This document shows positions 54,801 to 60,241 of a DNA stretch of 64,000 nt, piece after piece. How positions within the stretch are numbered: the first letter of the stretch is position 1; each line of letters starts with the position of its first letter. Source of the stretch: Carposina sasakii (Eukaryota; Arthropoda; Insecta; Lepidoptera; Carposinidae). Below the pieces are notes generated by a model. That model saw only the letters and a program-made list of their open reading frames with translations. It was not told the origin of the DNA and ran no database searches. The stretch covers positions 2,790,001 to 2,854,000 of the forward strand of contig CP053161.1 of assembly GCA_014607495.2 (NCBI GenBank). The letters run 5' to 3'. The position numbers and the translations under genes are program-made.

Positions 54801-56765
54801 TACAAAACTCCAATAGACTGAGCTATTGGGTCAATTAACTCGAATGACGAATTTTACCATCTCTTTCGTCGATAGCTCAGTTGGTTAGAGCGAAAGCACG
54901 GTTTGCGAGTGGTCGTGAGTTCAAATCTCACTCGGGTGAAGAATTTTTTCATTTTCTTATTAATATTTTATAATATATAATATCTTAGTTAAGATAAATT
55001 TATAAGATACTTCCCCATAATATAATCCGCTAGGATATGGTTGATCGTTTCATCATTAAACATTGTGCTGAGGGATTCAGCTTTGTTTACCGAGATTTGG
55101 CTAGTGTATAGCTATCGGGATGAAAAACTAACATTGCCAATAATGTAATTAAAAAAAGAGATGATAAAATTTGTTATCCGAGTTAATTGACCCGATAGCT
55201 CAGTTGGTTAGAGCGAAAGCACGGTTTGCCAGTGGTCGTGAGTTCAAATCTCACTCAGGTGAAGATTTTTTTCATTTTCTTATTAATATTTTATAATCTA
55301 ATAATAGTTTCTAACTTCAAACTTTGGGATTGGGTATTACAATAGGTATACCTACTGAAATAACTTGGTAAACGTACTAGATAAATGTACCTACCTTTAA
55401 TTATTGTAAGAAAGACATTGCTACAAGAGATTTTTCTACGCTTCAGAACCTATCTTAGACATTAATTTGTTTTACGATATTATTCTTATTCTTTACTAGT
55501 GACCCGTCCCGGCTTCGCATGGGTGCAGTCCTGATACTAGATATATCGTACATATAAACCTTCCTTTTGAATCACTCTGGCTATAAAAAAAAACCGCATC
55601 AAAATTCGATGCGTAGTTTGAAAGAACTAAGTGTGCATACCTACAAATTTTATTAATAGTCACCTTTTATCTCATGTTATCGTATTCTGCTGGAACAGAA
55701 TTGATACTTTAAATTATAATTTGCTGTATCGGTAAAACAGATTTTAATATTTTAAGTATATTCACGCAAGCTAATCAATCACAGTCCTGCATCAGTAGGC
55801 TAATAATAGTATGTTTATCCTGTTTATAAAATAAGGTGATACAATGGGGTTGACATACCCTCGTGGGTAAAAACCCCCTTAAAAAAAATTGAATAAAAAA
55901 AAAAGTATATTGATCATTTCTCATCAATGTTTGTTTTGTATCAAACGAGCGACCCGCCCCGGTGCAGTGCTGATAATATACATATTAACCTTCCTCGTGA
56001 ACTTCTCTATCTATTAAAAAAACCGCATCAAAATCCTTTTCTTAGTTTGAAAGATCTTACATACATACATAGGGACGGACAGACAACGGCAAGCGACTTT
56101 GTTTTATACGAGTATGTAGTGATTGTACATACACAGTACGTTTACATTATATACTACTGGTTGAGTAGATACCTACTAGCTGACGTTCAGAATTTCGCTC
56201 GAGTGGCCGTAAGTAAGTAAGGTAGGTATGATGTACCTAAGTATAAACTGCATAACTTAGGTAATCAAAATCGATTGCGGCTTAAACTTAGATATTTAAG
56301 GGCTGATTTTTCAAAACGTCAGATATCCTATTTGAAGAATAAAGTTGATGCTGTCTCTATCGTGATTAAGTTTTAGAGAAAGACAGCATCAACTTTATTC
56401 TTCAAGTAGGCTATCTGACGCTTAGGAAGATTGGTCCTGAGTCAAATACTTTGAAAAGTTACATGTGTAAGCGAAGTTGTTGTGTCTATTTGCATTTTGA
56501 GTCGAGCTGTTTATGAATACAGGTAGTAAAAAGTCGATTTGTTTGTTGCAGCGCCCGCGACGCGTTTATATCTTGCGTAGGCGACGCCGGGCGCGGCTGT
56601 TCGAACGCCGCCAGCACGCTGCTCCGGCGCATGGCCTGGGTGCTGGCCCAGGATGTAGCAGCTTGCAGTCAGCAACCGCGGGCGCACTGCTCAGCGGCGC
56701 CACTGGCCCCGCCTACTATAGCCGCCCTAGCCGCCGCACATCTGTTTATGCAACCGCATACTTAA
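27827..56765 (+). CDS. Secreted 14-cysteine protein, five-exon gene (joined from exons below)
   Basis: Host gene predicted from five exons whose phases all agree (37+127+146+142+211 nt of coding sequence, 221 codons, stop TAA 56763-56765). Residues 1-17 ([17 protein letters not shown]) form a signal peptide, so the product is probably secreted. The mature part has cysteines at 24, 32, 54, 63, 71, 95, 111, 122, 150, 151, 159, 167, 189 and 197 and one N-glycosylation sequon (NET, 97-99). There is no transmembrane segment or catalytic motif. The middle spacing (C-x8-C-x7-C-x23-C-x15-C-x10-C) recalls insect 27-kDa haemolymph glycoprotein-like (DUF1397) proteins, but I cannot establish the family. 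Introns are about 20.8, 1.3, 0.9 and 5.3 kb, the first packed with transposons. No promoter or poly(A) site was assigned with confidence. Confidence 0.8.
27900..28085 (-). repeat. Diverged Helitron-like fragment
   Basis: Contains 'gtccgcatggactgcagaaa', 'aatcggttcagtagttttgg' and 'gagagacggacagagttact', matching element C in outline but eroded. Lies in intron 1, just after exon 1. Confidence 0.45.
28086..28725. other. Intron 1, nothing recognised
   Basis: AT-rich intronic sequence; no supported feature. Confidence 0.4.
28726..28777 (+). repeat. 52-bp direct repeat, copy 1
   Basis: Identical to 34812-34863 (contains 'ttcaacagcacagcgtagca'). It lies 40 bp outside the left LTR-like repeat of the BEL/Pao remnant. 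Confidence 0.9.
28818..28972 (-). repeat. Left LTR-like repeat of BEL/Pao remnant
   Basis: 28818-28918 matches 32225-32319, both holding 'acggctattatttcagtagg' and 'gagagttttcacaaacttca'. The outer limit at 28972 is inferred from a TGTAACG start preceded by a purine-rich agccgcggag on the - strand. Confidence 0.6.
29018..29133 (+). repeat. Short repeat S, copy 4
   Basis: Full-length unit starting 'gtaaatctcaactatac' and ending in TATG repeats; inserted inside the BEL/Pao remnant. Confidence 0.8.
29385..29505 (+). pseudogene. LINE scrap related to the 59-kb LINE
   Basis: Reads approximately [10 protein letters not shown] in one frame and RIEKG in another, with 'tttggagaagatggatggaa', matching the [18 protein letters not shown] region of the LINE at 59036-59650. 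About 120 bp with frameshifts. Confidence 0.5.
29506..30489. other. Intron 1 sequence inside the BEL/Pao span
   Basis: No pol domain found here. 30361-30489 is GC-richer ('gtcgaaggacacgtccggag') and may be residual BEL sequence, but I could not place it. Confidence 0.35.
30490..31062 (-). pseudogene. BEL/Pao protease region remnant
   Basis: The - strand reads [20 protein letters not shown] (aspartic protease region; a functional enzyme would have DSGS-type residues where DNG stands). This is followed in another frame by [20 protein letters not shown], the conserved segment after the Pao protease (DUF1758). Two overlapping frames show a frameshift around 30790-30830. Incomplete and inactive. 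Confidence 0.7.
31064..32180 (-). pseudogene. BEL/Pao gag remnant
   Basis: Three consecutive - strand frames make one degraded gag. 32180-31812 ([20 protein letters not shown], a coiled-coil-like N-terminus), 31674-31348 ([20 protein letters not shown] and [13 protein letters not shown]1759) and 31317-31135 ([18 protein letters not shown], running toward a Cys-rich end). Intervening stops and frameshifts separate them. The Met at 32180 lies 45 bp inside the 5' LTR, in the expected place for gag. Confidence 0.8.
32225..32319 (-). repeat. Right (5') LTR-like repeat of BEL/Pao remnant
   Basis: About 95 bp matching 28818-28918. Homology stops at 'caaactgt'; the outer part of the LTR seems lost or replaced. 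Confidence 0.65.
32700..32830 (+). pseudogene. RTE LINE 3'-tail fragment
   Basis: Contains 'caggggg aggcctacgt' and 'ccagtagtggactgcaatag', the RTE C-terminal GEAYVQQW region and 3' end. 5'-truncated to about 130 bp, ending in 'gaaggtgaag'. Confidence 0.6.
33028..33244 (+). pseudogene. LINE C-terminal fragment with (ATC)n tail
   Basis: Reads [20 protein letters not shown] and [15 protein letters not shown], the conserved end of a non-LTR polyprotein, then 'gtggtcgccatgaccgaaat' and an ATC repeat tail. A tail-only relative lies at 59765-59828. The clade was not assigned. Confidence 0.6.
33245..34228. other. Intron 1, nothing recognised
   Basis: AT-rich with ATA/AAT runs near 33550-33590; no supported feature. 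Confidence 0.4.
34229..34400. mobile_element. MITE family A, partial
   Basis: Left arm only: acagggtataacagatgggg, 'tatgttaagcgaaactctat' and 'gactcggaaatcacatgtta'. The right arm is missing. Confidence 0.55.
34680..34800. mobile_element. MITE family D interior fragment
   Basis: 'cacaataaccaataagccca' and 'tcacaggatcgcctgataca' match the interior of the D copy at 50577-51015 (50795-50905). The terminal repeats are absent here. Confidence 0.6.
34812..34863 (+). repeat. 52-bp direct repeat, copy 2
   Basis: Identical to 28726-28777. Confidence 0.9.
34864..37058. other. Intron 1, nothing recognised
   Basis: Long AT-rich stretch with no supported gene. 'aattacgcctctttaccata' near 36172 may be an eroded reverse copy of the short-repeat tail. 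Confidence 0.4.
37059..37262 (-). mobile_element. Non-autonomous Helitron-like element C, truncated
   Basis: On the - strand it ends in cgcggacggagtcgcgggca, 'tacaCTAG'. Contains 'ttatccgggaaaaaacattt' and 'aaatcggtccagccgttttt'. It breaks off where MITE B begins at 37264, so it lacks its TC end. Confidence 0.65.
37264..37632 (-). mobile_element. MITE family B, reversed copy
   Basis: Reverse complement of 26759-27126 with scattered substitutions. Starts acaggctgatttttggtcgt and ends near 'cgtacccttcgttacgggtg', where the last ~15 bp of the B terminus are degraded and family A begins. Confidence 0.75.
37635..37822. mobile_element. MITE family A, copy adjoining B
   Basis: Ends acagggtgtaaca and (reverse complement) tacagggtgtaacaaaaagg. 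The left arm is shortened: it jumps from the terminal 13 bp to 'atcacatgtttatttttccc'. The right arm is full ('gcttttcgcttaacat'). Confidence 0.75.
37870..38365. repeat. Cluster of TTCCTAGGAA-type palindromes
   Basis: Many variants of atacatttcctaggaaatgt in both orientations, at about 37903, 37974, 37996, 38013, 38243, 38265, 38290 and 38337. They fall in two groups split by a GC-richer stretch (38050-38200). The cluster stops at the 5' LTR of the Gypsy element. Nature unknown. Confidence 0.6.
38377..38629 (+). repeat. 5' LTR (253 bp)
   Basis: Starts TGTAGCTACTCCGCGCATGT and ends gccagtctctaaa. An 'aataaa' lies near 38568. Lacks a 6-bp stretch (ctcgta) present in the 3' LTR. Confidence 0.93.
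38621..38703 (+). repeat. Tandem duplication spanning LTR end and primer-binding site
   Basis: Unit 1 (38621-38662) and unit 2 (38663-38703) both read gtctctaaagtggtgacc, 'gacgaagaaataccgaagaa'. Unit 2 lacks one C (tggtgacccgacg). Each unit holds the last 9 bp of the LTR plus a primer-binding site. Confidence 0.92.
38631..38644 (+). promoter_or_regulatory. Primer-binding site for tRNA-Trp
   Basis: tggtgaccccgacg is complementary to the 3' end of insect tRNA-Trp (CGTCGGGGTCA plus CCA). It starts one base after the LTR. This is where minus-strand DNA synthesis would start. Confidence 0.88.
38713..39642 (+). CDS. Gag of CsRn1-type Gypsy element
   Basis: 309 residues from an ATG at 38713, nine bases after the duplicated primer-binding site. 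Residues ~35-190 match the capsid region of this group ([58 protein letters not shown]). An Arg/Ser-rich basic stretch leads to the nucleocapsid finger C280-x2-H283-x9-C293-x3-C297 ([18 protein letters not shown]), the CHCC type that defines CsRn1 elements in place of the usual CCHC. Intact, no internal stop. It would package the element's RNA into cytoplasmic particles. Confidence 0.92.
   Translation: MLSDSENPSGSKPAVQATATTGAASMSQEIGGISLSLRVPLFWRDKPKLWFISFEAATHGLKRSQAQLSQMVLAQLDKQDVEQISDLLYNPPADNQYNALKDRLIYEESEGRQFQKLLQEIELGEQRPSQLLRRMRNLARDKVPDCTLRLMWMNHLPPHVRSVLVVSDTINKTAALDELALLADKMLEQNQKVAAVATTPSTLSTPTTEHRTCHESQFLVEEIRKLCLEIAELKSSRYNSRGHPAHFRRSRYRHNSRGRYSAPSRSNSRGPRDTQSSPYCYFHRRFGADARKCTTPCTFRQDNASKSEN
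39733..42702 (+). CDS. Pol polyprotein of CsRn1-type Gypsy element (PR-RT-RH-IN)
   Basis: 989 residues from a TTG at 39733; the frame opens after a TGA at 39709-39711 and has no obvious ATG, so frameshifting or mutation must link it to gag. Order: protease DTG ([11 protein letters not shown], residues 2-12); RT with [14 protein letters not shown] and FMDD (299-302); RNase H from D453 (LMCDTSN); integrase zinc region H643...C677/C680 (CIACQ), and catalytic D709 (HIDIVG), D769 (TSDQG), E805 (NGLVERWH), a DDx35E core; then a C-terminal region ending with the frame at 42702. One oddity is RMCPGLRNA where RT normally has RMPFGL. Full-length for the family, no internal stops. Confidence 0.93.
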   Translation: MVDTGANISVIPKIKGITTQPLPFKLYAANNTTVATYGEKTMELDFNLRRPYKWKFIVAAVNKPILGADFLNYHNLIVDLKNQRLVDNITSLAVKAPSCSTNTPTVRSIDQQQSYHDILADYPGTTRLSAMKLNNKHNVQHVIETTGLPLYARARPLPPHRYAEAKREFENMMQQGLCRPSNSPWASPLHVVPKKNGDLRICGDYRRLNAVTTPNRYPIPRLRDFTHQLSSKTIFSTLDLNRAYQQIPVAENDIAKTAIITPFGLYEFPRMCPGLRNAGQTFQRFIHEVLRGLDFAFPFMDDVIVASEDEKQHRQHLRQVLQRFEDYGVTINPSKCVFGQRVVKFLGYTVFAKGIQPPEEKVTAIVQYPKPATIEQLRRFLGMINYYRENIPNAASIQAPLNAYLHNSRKKDKTEIIWTEKSTQAFENCKKSIQDAAILAHPHHSVPLALMCDTSNTCAGAVLQQRVNNAWQPLGYFSKKFSDTQMAYCVYDRELLSIYMAMKHFRKIFEGRQLVIYTDHKPLTYAFTKVNSNNEVPRRTRQILFIGEFTTDIRHISGVDNVVADALSRVESIACPTTLDYEQLVDAQDNDSTIQELMKQQNLKIKKVTLPTSSKQIYCECSTSRIRPYIPESLRYQAYNAVHGLSHPGIRTTRKLIQERFFWPTMNTDVGKWAKTCIACQKAKIQRHTNSAISTFPPTTERFSHIHIDIVGPLLTSPQEHRYLITMVDRTTRWPEAIPSQDISAETVAKIFYNHWISRFGCPATITSDQGRQFESQLFIALTKLLGAERTRTTPYHPQSNGLVERWHRSMKAALKARLISNKYWIDELPTIMLGLRAALRTDTQVSAAELTYGQSLRLPSDFFNENTTTEAMDYDYVSSLRRIINDLKPMPASSHSNSRTTFVHPDLQHCENVFIRVDAVRKPLQPPYDGPYPVLKRNEKVFTVQLPDRQAAISIDRLKPAFTLNETEDIPQQKVTSTSSVSYIRKLL
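42703..42958. other. Gypsy 3' untranslated region / Harbinger left end
   Basis: Sequence after pol. The left boundary of the nested Harbinger element lies somewhere in here, but I could not find its terminal repeat. Confidence 0.4.
42959..43410 (+). pseudogene. Harbinger Myb/SANT-like protein remnant
   Basis: ATG at 42959 gives [20 protein letters not shown], a MADF/Myb-like start. After stops come [14 protein letters not shown] and RWKK, a donor AAAAG|GTAAGT (43173), an intron of about 93 bp, then [20 protein letters not shown] and [17 protein letters not shown]. This matches the trihelix/SANT protein that accompanies Harbinger transposases and helps it bind DNA and enter the nucleus. In-frame stops in the first exon make it a pseudogene. 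Confidence 0.75.
43680..43900 (+). pseudogene. RTE LINE scrap
   Basis: 'ctcgctaatggacaaagtcc' and 'cgtagaactgatggatagtg' match the RDRIRNEEI...CRRTDG region of RTE. The copy at 57643-58330 shares the variant 'aatctcgctaatgga'. Fragment, frameshifted. Confidence 0.6.
44205..45096 (-). pseudogene. Harbinger transposase (HARBI1-like) remnant
   Basis: On the - strand, exon-like pieces appear in order: [17 protein letters not shown], then [20 protein letters not shown] and [16 protein letters not shown] (45096-44880, ending at a GT); [20 protein letters not shown] and FPNTPSP (44811-44611); [19 protein letters not shown], holding the first catalytic Asp region (44545-44478); and [20 protein letters not shown], the C-terminus (44290-44205). 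The segment with the second and third DDE residues is missing. Inactive. Confidence 0.75.
45097..45585. other. Gypsy 3' region / Harbinger right end
   Basis: GC-richer sequence without a convincing gene; open frames at 45177-45410 and 45418-45669 show no envelope features. The right end of Harbinger must lie near 45100-45200. Confidence 0.4.
45586..45599 (+). promoter_or_regulatory. Polypurine tract of Gypsy element
   Basis: tgagggggagcca abuts the TGTAGC start of the 3' LTR; it would prime plus-strand synthesis. Confidence 0.85.
45600..45859 (+). repeat. 3' LTR (260 bp)
   Basis: Matches 38377-38629. Followed directly by the target duplication CTAT. Confidence 0.93.
45864..46737. other. Intron 1; unrecognised coding-like remnant at 46020-46440
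   Basis: Mostly featureless. On the - strand between 46440 and 46020 two frames look protein-like ([34 protein letters not shown]; then [18 protein letters not shown]) joined by stops. I do not recognise the family; could be a degraded transposon or virus-derived fragment. Confidence 0.3.
46738..47075 (-). mobile_element. Helitron-like element C, diverged
   Basis: 'tgcaactccgtccgcacccg', 'aaattatccggaataaaaat' and 'aattcattcagtagtttttg' follow the order of element C on the - strand. Its 5' end resembles 'gcgtttataatattagtcgg'. Confidence 0.5.
47165..48445. mobile_element. Large fold-back element with 195-bp arms
   Basis: Inner arms 47209-47403 and 47648-47846 are near-identical inverted repeats (shared 'ttgtcgcgacatttaagtac', 'acactaaaacttttactgtt'). 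The loop is 240 bp. Outer words 'atgaggggctttctgacaac' (47186) and, inverted at 48411-48440, 'aatgagggattttctgacaa' suggest a larger element. The right half holds two variants of 'tccgccat...ttggatt...gaatgacgtcacat' (47963 and 48068). No coding capacity. Confidence 0.6.
48687..48813 (+). CDS. Exon 2
   Basis: Acceptor caatttctttccctag|GAGG has a strong pyrimidine tract. Enters in phase 1 and encodes [15 protein letters not shown] through [13 protein letters not shown]. Ends in phase 2 at AC|GTGAGG. Confidence 0.85.
48814..49566. other. Intron 2, nothing recognised
   Basis: No supported feature. Confidence 0.4.
49567..49690. repeat. 62-bp tandem repeat, two units
   Basis: Units 49567-49628 and 49629-49690 both start taccaacagctatatgaaat and end cttgtcattgg, with a handful of differences. 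Related words (atagcgta, acttgtgat) continue to about 49790. In intron 2. Confidence 0.85.
50077..50222 (+). CDS. Exon 3, with GC donor
   Basis: Acceptor gtgtttatacag|GGCA. Enters in phase 2 and encodes [20 protein letters not shown] through [16 protein letters not shown]. The frame then meets TAG at 50225. The only phase-1 exit consistent with exon 4 is AGAG|GCTAGT, a GC donor. Confidence 0.75.
50498..50577 (+). repeat. 79-bp direct repeat, left copy
   Basis: Matches 51024-51102 with about four mismatches ('ggattataataaagtcaatg' in both). The two copies flank MITE D in intron 3. Confidence 0.9.
50577..51015. mobile_element. MITE family D, longer copy
   Basis: Terminal repeats acagggtgtttgtgatagcc and (reverse complement) tacaaggtgtgtgtgacagc, each followed by a caggcaaata- or caggaaaata-type word. 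Interior shares 'cacaataaccaataaaccca' with 34.7 kb. In intron 3 of the host gene. Confidence 0.7.
51024..51102 (+). repeat. 79-bp direct repeat, right copy
   Basis: Partner of 50498-50577; ends 35 bp before the exon 4 acceptor. Confidence 0.9.
51138..51279 (+). CDS. Exon 4
   Basis: Acceptor gtttattccag|AATT in phase 1. Encodes [20 protein letters not shown] through YFNKNAEL. Ends in phase 2 at CTGTGCTG|GTGAGT, a near-consensus donor. Confidence 0.85.
51280..52200. other. Intron 4; short RTE tail scrap
   Basis: At 51500-51560 'gggaggtctacatccagcag' and 'gcaattaggctgatgacgat' resemble an RTE 3' end. The rest is unrecognised. Confidence 0.4.
52201..52440 (+). mobile_element. Helitron-like element C, diverged
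   Basis: 'aactctgtctgtctcgcttt', 'atcccgggaaaatattttta' and a degraded end 'ttacggactcgcggggcg' follow element C on the + strand. Confidence 0.5.
52561..52835. repeat. MITE A fragment overlapping a fold-back pair
   Basis: 52561-52660 carries family A words ('gagactcgaaatcac' facing 'gtgatttcgagtctggaatt'). 52657-52707 and 52783-52832 are ~50-bp inverted arms ('aactacctaagccgaagtgt' and its complement) with a 75-bp spacer. Confidence 0.65.
53233..53541 (+). mobile_element. MITE family B, diverged copy
   Basis: Left end gcagggtgttttttggatac; 'aatattttggaaaccaaaca' and 'tggagatgaattttcgtgat' align with 26759-27126. The right ~40 bp are missing. Confidence 0.65.
53572..53829. mobile_element. 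MITE family A, best fold-back copy
   Basis: Arms of about 100 bp pair along their length: 'gggtatgttaagcgaaaagc' and 'gaaatcacatgtttattttt' occur in both arms. The right end is tacagggtgtaacaaaaggg when reverse complemented. Lies 30 bp after a family B copy. Confidence 0.8.
53830..54819. other. Intron 4, nothing recognised
   Basis: No supported feature. Confidence 0.4.
54867..54937 (+). repeat. tRNA-like SINE head, copy 1
   Basis: A-box region tagctcagttgg and B-box region ggtcgtgagttcaaatc are present. The D stem (GCTC/GAGC) and T stem (GTGAG/CTCAC) pair perfectly with tRNA spacing, but the anticodon stem has only two pairs and position 33 is C. Derived from a tRNA, not a working tRNA gene. 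Confidence 0.7.
55190..55260 (+). repeat. tRNA-like SINE head, copy 2
   Basis: Differs from copy 1 by few bases in the body. Here the 5' ACCCGA is kept and nearly pairs with the 3' TCAGGT, giving a cloverleaf-like acceptor stem with one mismatch; the anticodon stem is again broken. Confidence 0.7.
55496..55650 (-). mobile_element. Helitron-like element E, copy 1
   Basis: On the - strand it ends ccgggacgggtcaCTAG. Contains 'aaccgcatcaaaattcgatg'. CTAG end with GC-rich preterminal sequence suggests a non-autonomous Helitron. Confidence 0.5.
55946..56130 (-). mobile_element. Helitron-like element E, copy 2
   Basis: 'gagcgacccgccccggtgca', 'accgcatcaaaatccttttc' and 'gcgactttgttttatacgag' match copy 1 and extend it. 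Confidence 0.5.
56301..56434. mobile_element. Short fold-back MITE
   Basis: Arms 56301-56358 and 56376-56434 pair through 'gaagaataaagttgatgctg' with a loop of under 20 nt. Lies 118 bp before exon 5. Confidence 0.8.
56552..56765 (+). CDS. Exon 5 (terminal)
   Basis: Acceptor gatttgtttgttgcag|CGCC in phase 2. Encodes [20 protein letters not shown] through [14 protein letters not shown] and stops at TAA. Markedly GC-rich compared with its surroundings, as is usual for a coding exon in this AT-rich DNA. The Ala/Pro-rich end carries the last cysteine (residue 197). Confidence 0.82.
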
Positions 56766-57642
56766 AACAAGCTTTCTCGGTCCTTGGTTTTAATTTGTCT
56801 TAAACAGTGTTTTTGGAGGTTTACGCATATGATTCTAGAGAGCTTTGTAAGAATGCTGTACTAAAAATATATGTATGTAAATAAGTCTACAAAATCGTCT
56901 ACTTATACGCAACTAAGACTTTGTATTAGCAAAGGTCTAGTAGCGGCCATATTGCTTCTACATTTTCCGAGGCAGTCGTCGCCTTATTAAGAAAACTTTG
57001 CGTAGGTAGTTTACTTTCTTGTTTTGTTTTTTGTTTATTGTATTTTGAACAAAATTATAAAGCAAAAACCTTAGAATAGTTTTAGTGAGTGAGTCTCTCC
57101 TCATAACATGATACCATTTTATTAAACATTTGATTGATACCCACTTATGCCATTATTTACTGGTAAAGGTACTCACACCCATTGAATCCCCAATAGGTAT
57201 TTGTTATTTTATATATAAAGGACAATGGGTAATCGTGGGCCCACCTCTCAATAGAAAAGAGATACTCATGAATGAAGAGGTATTTTCATGGAGAATAAAA
57301 CTTAGTATTATCACTTAGGTTAAAAGTCAGTACTTTCGGAGTTATACTGCCACAAAAGTGGTCCTAATCTAAGAAGTAGCAATGTGTGTCAAGTTTTAAA
57401 ACAATGTGAATAAAAAAGTCTTTTGTCATTTGTTCAGTTGTTTTTCAGTCGCCAATCGCCATTTTCTATTGAACCTATTAGTTTCCTTCCTTTTGATCCG
57501 GCTATTCCTTGGACACTGACTGTTGTTGTTTTTGTCGTTGACCCCAGTTTTGTTTAATGGACTACTGAAATACTTTATGCATCTACAACTGCAAACTTTA
57601 CCTAATGTCACATTCAATAAACATTTCATTTCATATCTACCA
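56766..57642. other. 3' flank of host gene, probable 3' UTR
   Basis: Sequence after the stop codon. Candidate poly(A) signals AATAAA occur near 57294 and 57410, but none can be chosen from sequence alone. Confidence 0.35.
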
Positions 57643-58330
57643 AATGGCAACGATGTCCGTTCAAGTCCAAACTCACCAAACGGGACCGATCCAACTACTC
57701 CGAGGTGTGAGTCAGGGTGACGTTATATCCCCGAAACTCTTCACCAACGCGATGGAAGACGTCTTCAAGACGCTACAGTGGGATGGACTAGGCAGCAACG
57801 TTAATGGTGAATGTCTCACGCATCTCCGCTTTGCAGACGATATAGTTTTGATGGCTGAATCGCTGCAGGACCTACAAAAATGCTGTCTAGTCTCAATGCT
57901 GCCTCGAAGCGTGTAGGACTCGGGATGAACCTGGACAATACCAAGCTAATGTTCAATCGACACATCATCCCTGAGCCGATATTTGTCGAAGGTGTAGCCC
58001 TAGAAGTTGTCCAGAAGTATGTATTACCTTGGACAAGTGCAGTTGGGTAAAGACAACTTCGATGGAGGAATCACTAGAAGAGTGCAGCTTAGGTGGGCAG
58101 CGATTGGGAAGTTGCGTCATATCTTTGAGTTATCCTTGCCACAATGCCTCAAAACCAAGGTATTCGATTAGTGCGATCTACGTAACAGCCATGACTTCGG
58201 TGCCGAGACATGAACGATGGGGCTGGCAGTCGATGCTCGTAATCTCGCTAATGGATAAAGTCCGAAACAAGATGTATCACATAGAAGACCAAAGTGACAG
58301 ACATACGAGTCTCGAAATGTAACAAAATGA
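57643..58330 (+). pseudogene. RTE-like LINE, 5'-truncated fragment
   Basis: Starts ATMSVQVQTHQTGPIQLLRG, then VSQGDVISPKLFTNAMEDVF, LTHLRFADDIVLMAESLQDL (FADD catalytic motif), then in shifted frames NLDNTKLMFN, LEVV, and the end region near 58230-58320. It covers the middle palm to the thumb of RT and stops before the usual GEAYVQQW end. At least three frameshifts. Confidence 0.8.
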
Positions 58331-59035
58331 AGTGACATCAAAAAGGTAGGATGTTGCATAGAATATAATATAACCGCAGAAAATGTGTGGATGCTGCGTG
58401 GAAGGATACAGTCACGCCACGTAAGAGCAGTTATATAAAACGCGCTAGCACAATATTATTGCTCTTGCTTGACCGGACAGCGAACTGTAGGAAGGTGCGC
58501 TCACATTTTTTTTTTAATTTGGTACCTAGGAGACATCATCAATTCGTGCGCCATCGATTTTTAAAAATTATGTAATTGTTCTTGATGAGCAGGACGAATA
58601 ATAAATCTTGTTTTAAAGTGAAATAACAACCTTATAAACATATAACCTTATAAATATCCATAAATAGTAAGTTAGATTGAGACGACTTTAAGACGTTGTA
58701 TTTCCGAAAGTACTAACATTTGATTATAGTTTAGTTTAGTAATAATGTCCCGCTAATAAGTGCTTGTTTTTTTTCTTTTCAGTTTTTTTTTATGTACATT
58801 ATTTGGTTCTTTTTTAAGCAGTCGGGTTTTTGGATTTTTTATATTATGTTTTTTATTTTTTTTTATTTTTTTTATAACTAATAATAGGTACGCTTCAAGA
58901 AACATGTTCAACAGTAAGAAGTTTTCGTTTTGCTGCTATCTAAAAACTTATATGTGAGTATGGTTGCTACGCAACTTTCAATCGATATAGATTCTAAACG
59001 GTTGGTCGATTTGAAAAATGTTTTAATTGAGTTCC
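58331..59035. other. Intergenic, T-rich
   Basis: Long T runs near 58765-58875; nothing supported. Confidence 0.4.
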
Positions 59036-59650
59036 ATATATACATACATATACATACATAATAATCACGCCTCTTTCCCGGAGGGGTAGGCAGAGATCAC
59101 GGATCTCCATTTGCTACGATCCTGACACACCTCTTTCGCTTCATCTACTTTCATTGCACGCTCGTCGGTTTAGGGTACTCTTGACCTGACCTTTCTTTAG
59201 AATTTCACCAATTTGATCGGTGAAAGTCCGGCGAGGTCTTCCCCTTCCAACCCTTCCATCCACTCTTCCGTTGTACACTTTCTTTGTCAGTCTACTTTCA
59301 CTCATCCTCTCCACATGCCCAAACCACTTCAACATACCCTTCTCAATCTTCGTTACCACGTCCTCATTTATACCACACTTCTTTCTGATCACCTCATTTC
59401 TTATCCTATCTTTCAAAGTGACTCCACACATACTTCTCAATACTCTCATTTCCACTGCATTCACTTGACTTTGATGTTTTGGTTTCTGCCATACCCAACT
59501 TTCACTTCCATACATAAGAGTCGCCTGCGACACTTTCTGGCTACTCATAAAAGAATTAAGTGCCCCATTCACCCGATTCCCAGCATTCACTCTCCTTGCA
59601 ATATCTTTGTCATGCTTACCATCCCTTGTAAACAAAGTCCCCAGATATTA
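59036..59650 (-). pseudogene. LINE 3' end (polyprotein C-terminus), 5'-truncated
   Basis: On the - strand: [71 protein letters not shown] and [20 protein letters not shown], the C-terminal region of a lepidopteran non-LTR element. A ~15-residue stretch is deleted between KVSQ and TLMYG. The 3' UTR ends ctctgcctacccctccggga, 'aagaggcgtgattatta' and TATG-type repeats. Open for about 164 residues but lacks RT, so not functional. Confidence 0.8.
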
Positions 59651-59764
59651 GGTAATAATTCTAATTTACATTTTGTAAGATTTTATTTAATTAAATTTTC
59701 CTTATTGTCAAGTTTACCTAGATAATATTAGATGTGTAGACTATAATATCTCCTGCTTACCTGG

Positions 59765-59828
59765 CCAATCTCCGTAGAGATTGGTCGCCTTGGCCGAAAT
59801 GCGGTCGGAAATCATCATAATCATTAGA
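59765..59828 (+). repeat. LINE tail fragment
   Basis: 'gattggtcgccttggccgaa' and 'tcggaaatcatcataatcat' match the end of the LINE fragment at 33028-33244. Confidence 0.6.
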
Positions 59829-60062
59829 TGTGTATAGAAAAAATTACAGTAAACTTTCAATCTATCTGCAGAATTGATAGACTTACTTGAATTAGGTGCA
59901 TAGCAATATACCAACAGTTGATTATCATATATTACAGTTGAATATTAATATAAGATACGTGCATATATGGACTTCCTCGAAAATGTAATGTTCCTCCATC
60001 ATAAAAAATAATACTTGTAATATGTACTCGAGTAGGTCTTATATTATATGACATGTTTGTAT

Positions 60063-60241
60063 AAAGGTGGGTTCCTACGGTACGTGATTTCGCGGACGGA
60101 CGCGGACGCACCGACGGCTACGCACGGACGCGCACCACGGACGCGTCTGTTTTACCACGGACGCTCCGTTTCCCACGCTCGGGCGGTGCGGGCTTGTGCG
60201 CGTTCGTCCGTAATTTCACGCACCGTGGGAACCCACCTTAA
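60063..60241. mobile_element. GC-rich MITE
   Basis: Terminal inverted repeats aaaggtgggttcctacggta and (reverse complement) ttaaggtgggttcccacggt, continuing about 35 bp. The interior is rich in 'ggacgcgg'-type words, far GC-richer than the flanks. 179 bp, noncoding. Confidence 0.75.

Larger units (their letters stand above)
54820..55300 (+). mobile_element. Pair of tRNA-derived SINEs with inverted leader
   Basis: Two + strand copies of a tRNA-like head (54867-54937 and 55190-55260) share the tail 'ttttttcattttcttattaa' plus 'tattttataat'. The leader before copy 2 (55153-55201) is present inverted before copy 1 (54820-54866), giving a 47-bp inverted repeat. Confidence 0.65.

Noticed and set aside
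54867..55260. Two tRNA genes
   Set aside because: A and B boxes and two stems are good, but the anticodon stem has only two pairs, position 33 is C, and both copies share a SINE-type tail.
56513..56803. Arg-rich + strand frame covering exon 5
   Set aside because: Out of frame with the spliced gene; the exon 5 frame is supported by the acceptor phase and cysteine pattern.
58760..58957. Phe-rich + strand frame
   Set aside because: Product of poly-T tracts.
59213..59725. 170-residue + strand frame
   Set aside because: Antisense shadow of the LINE on the - strand.
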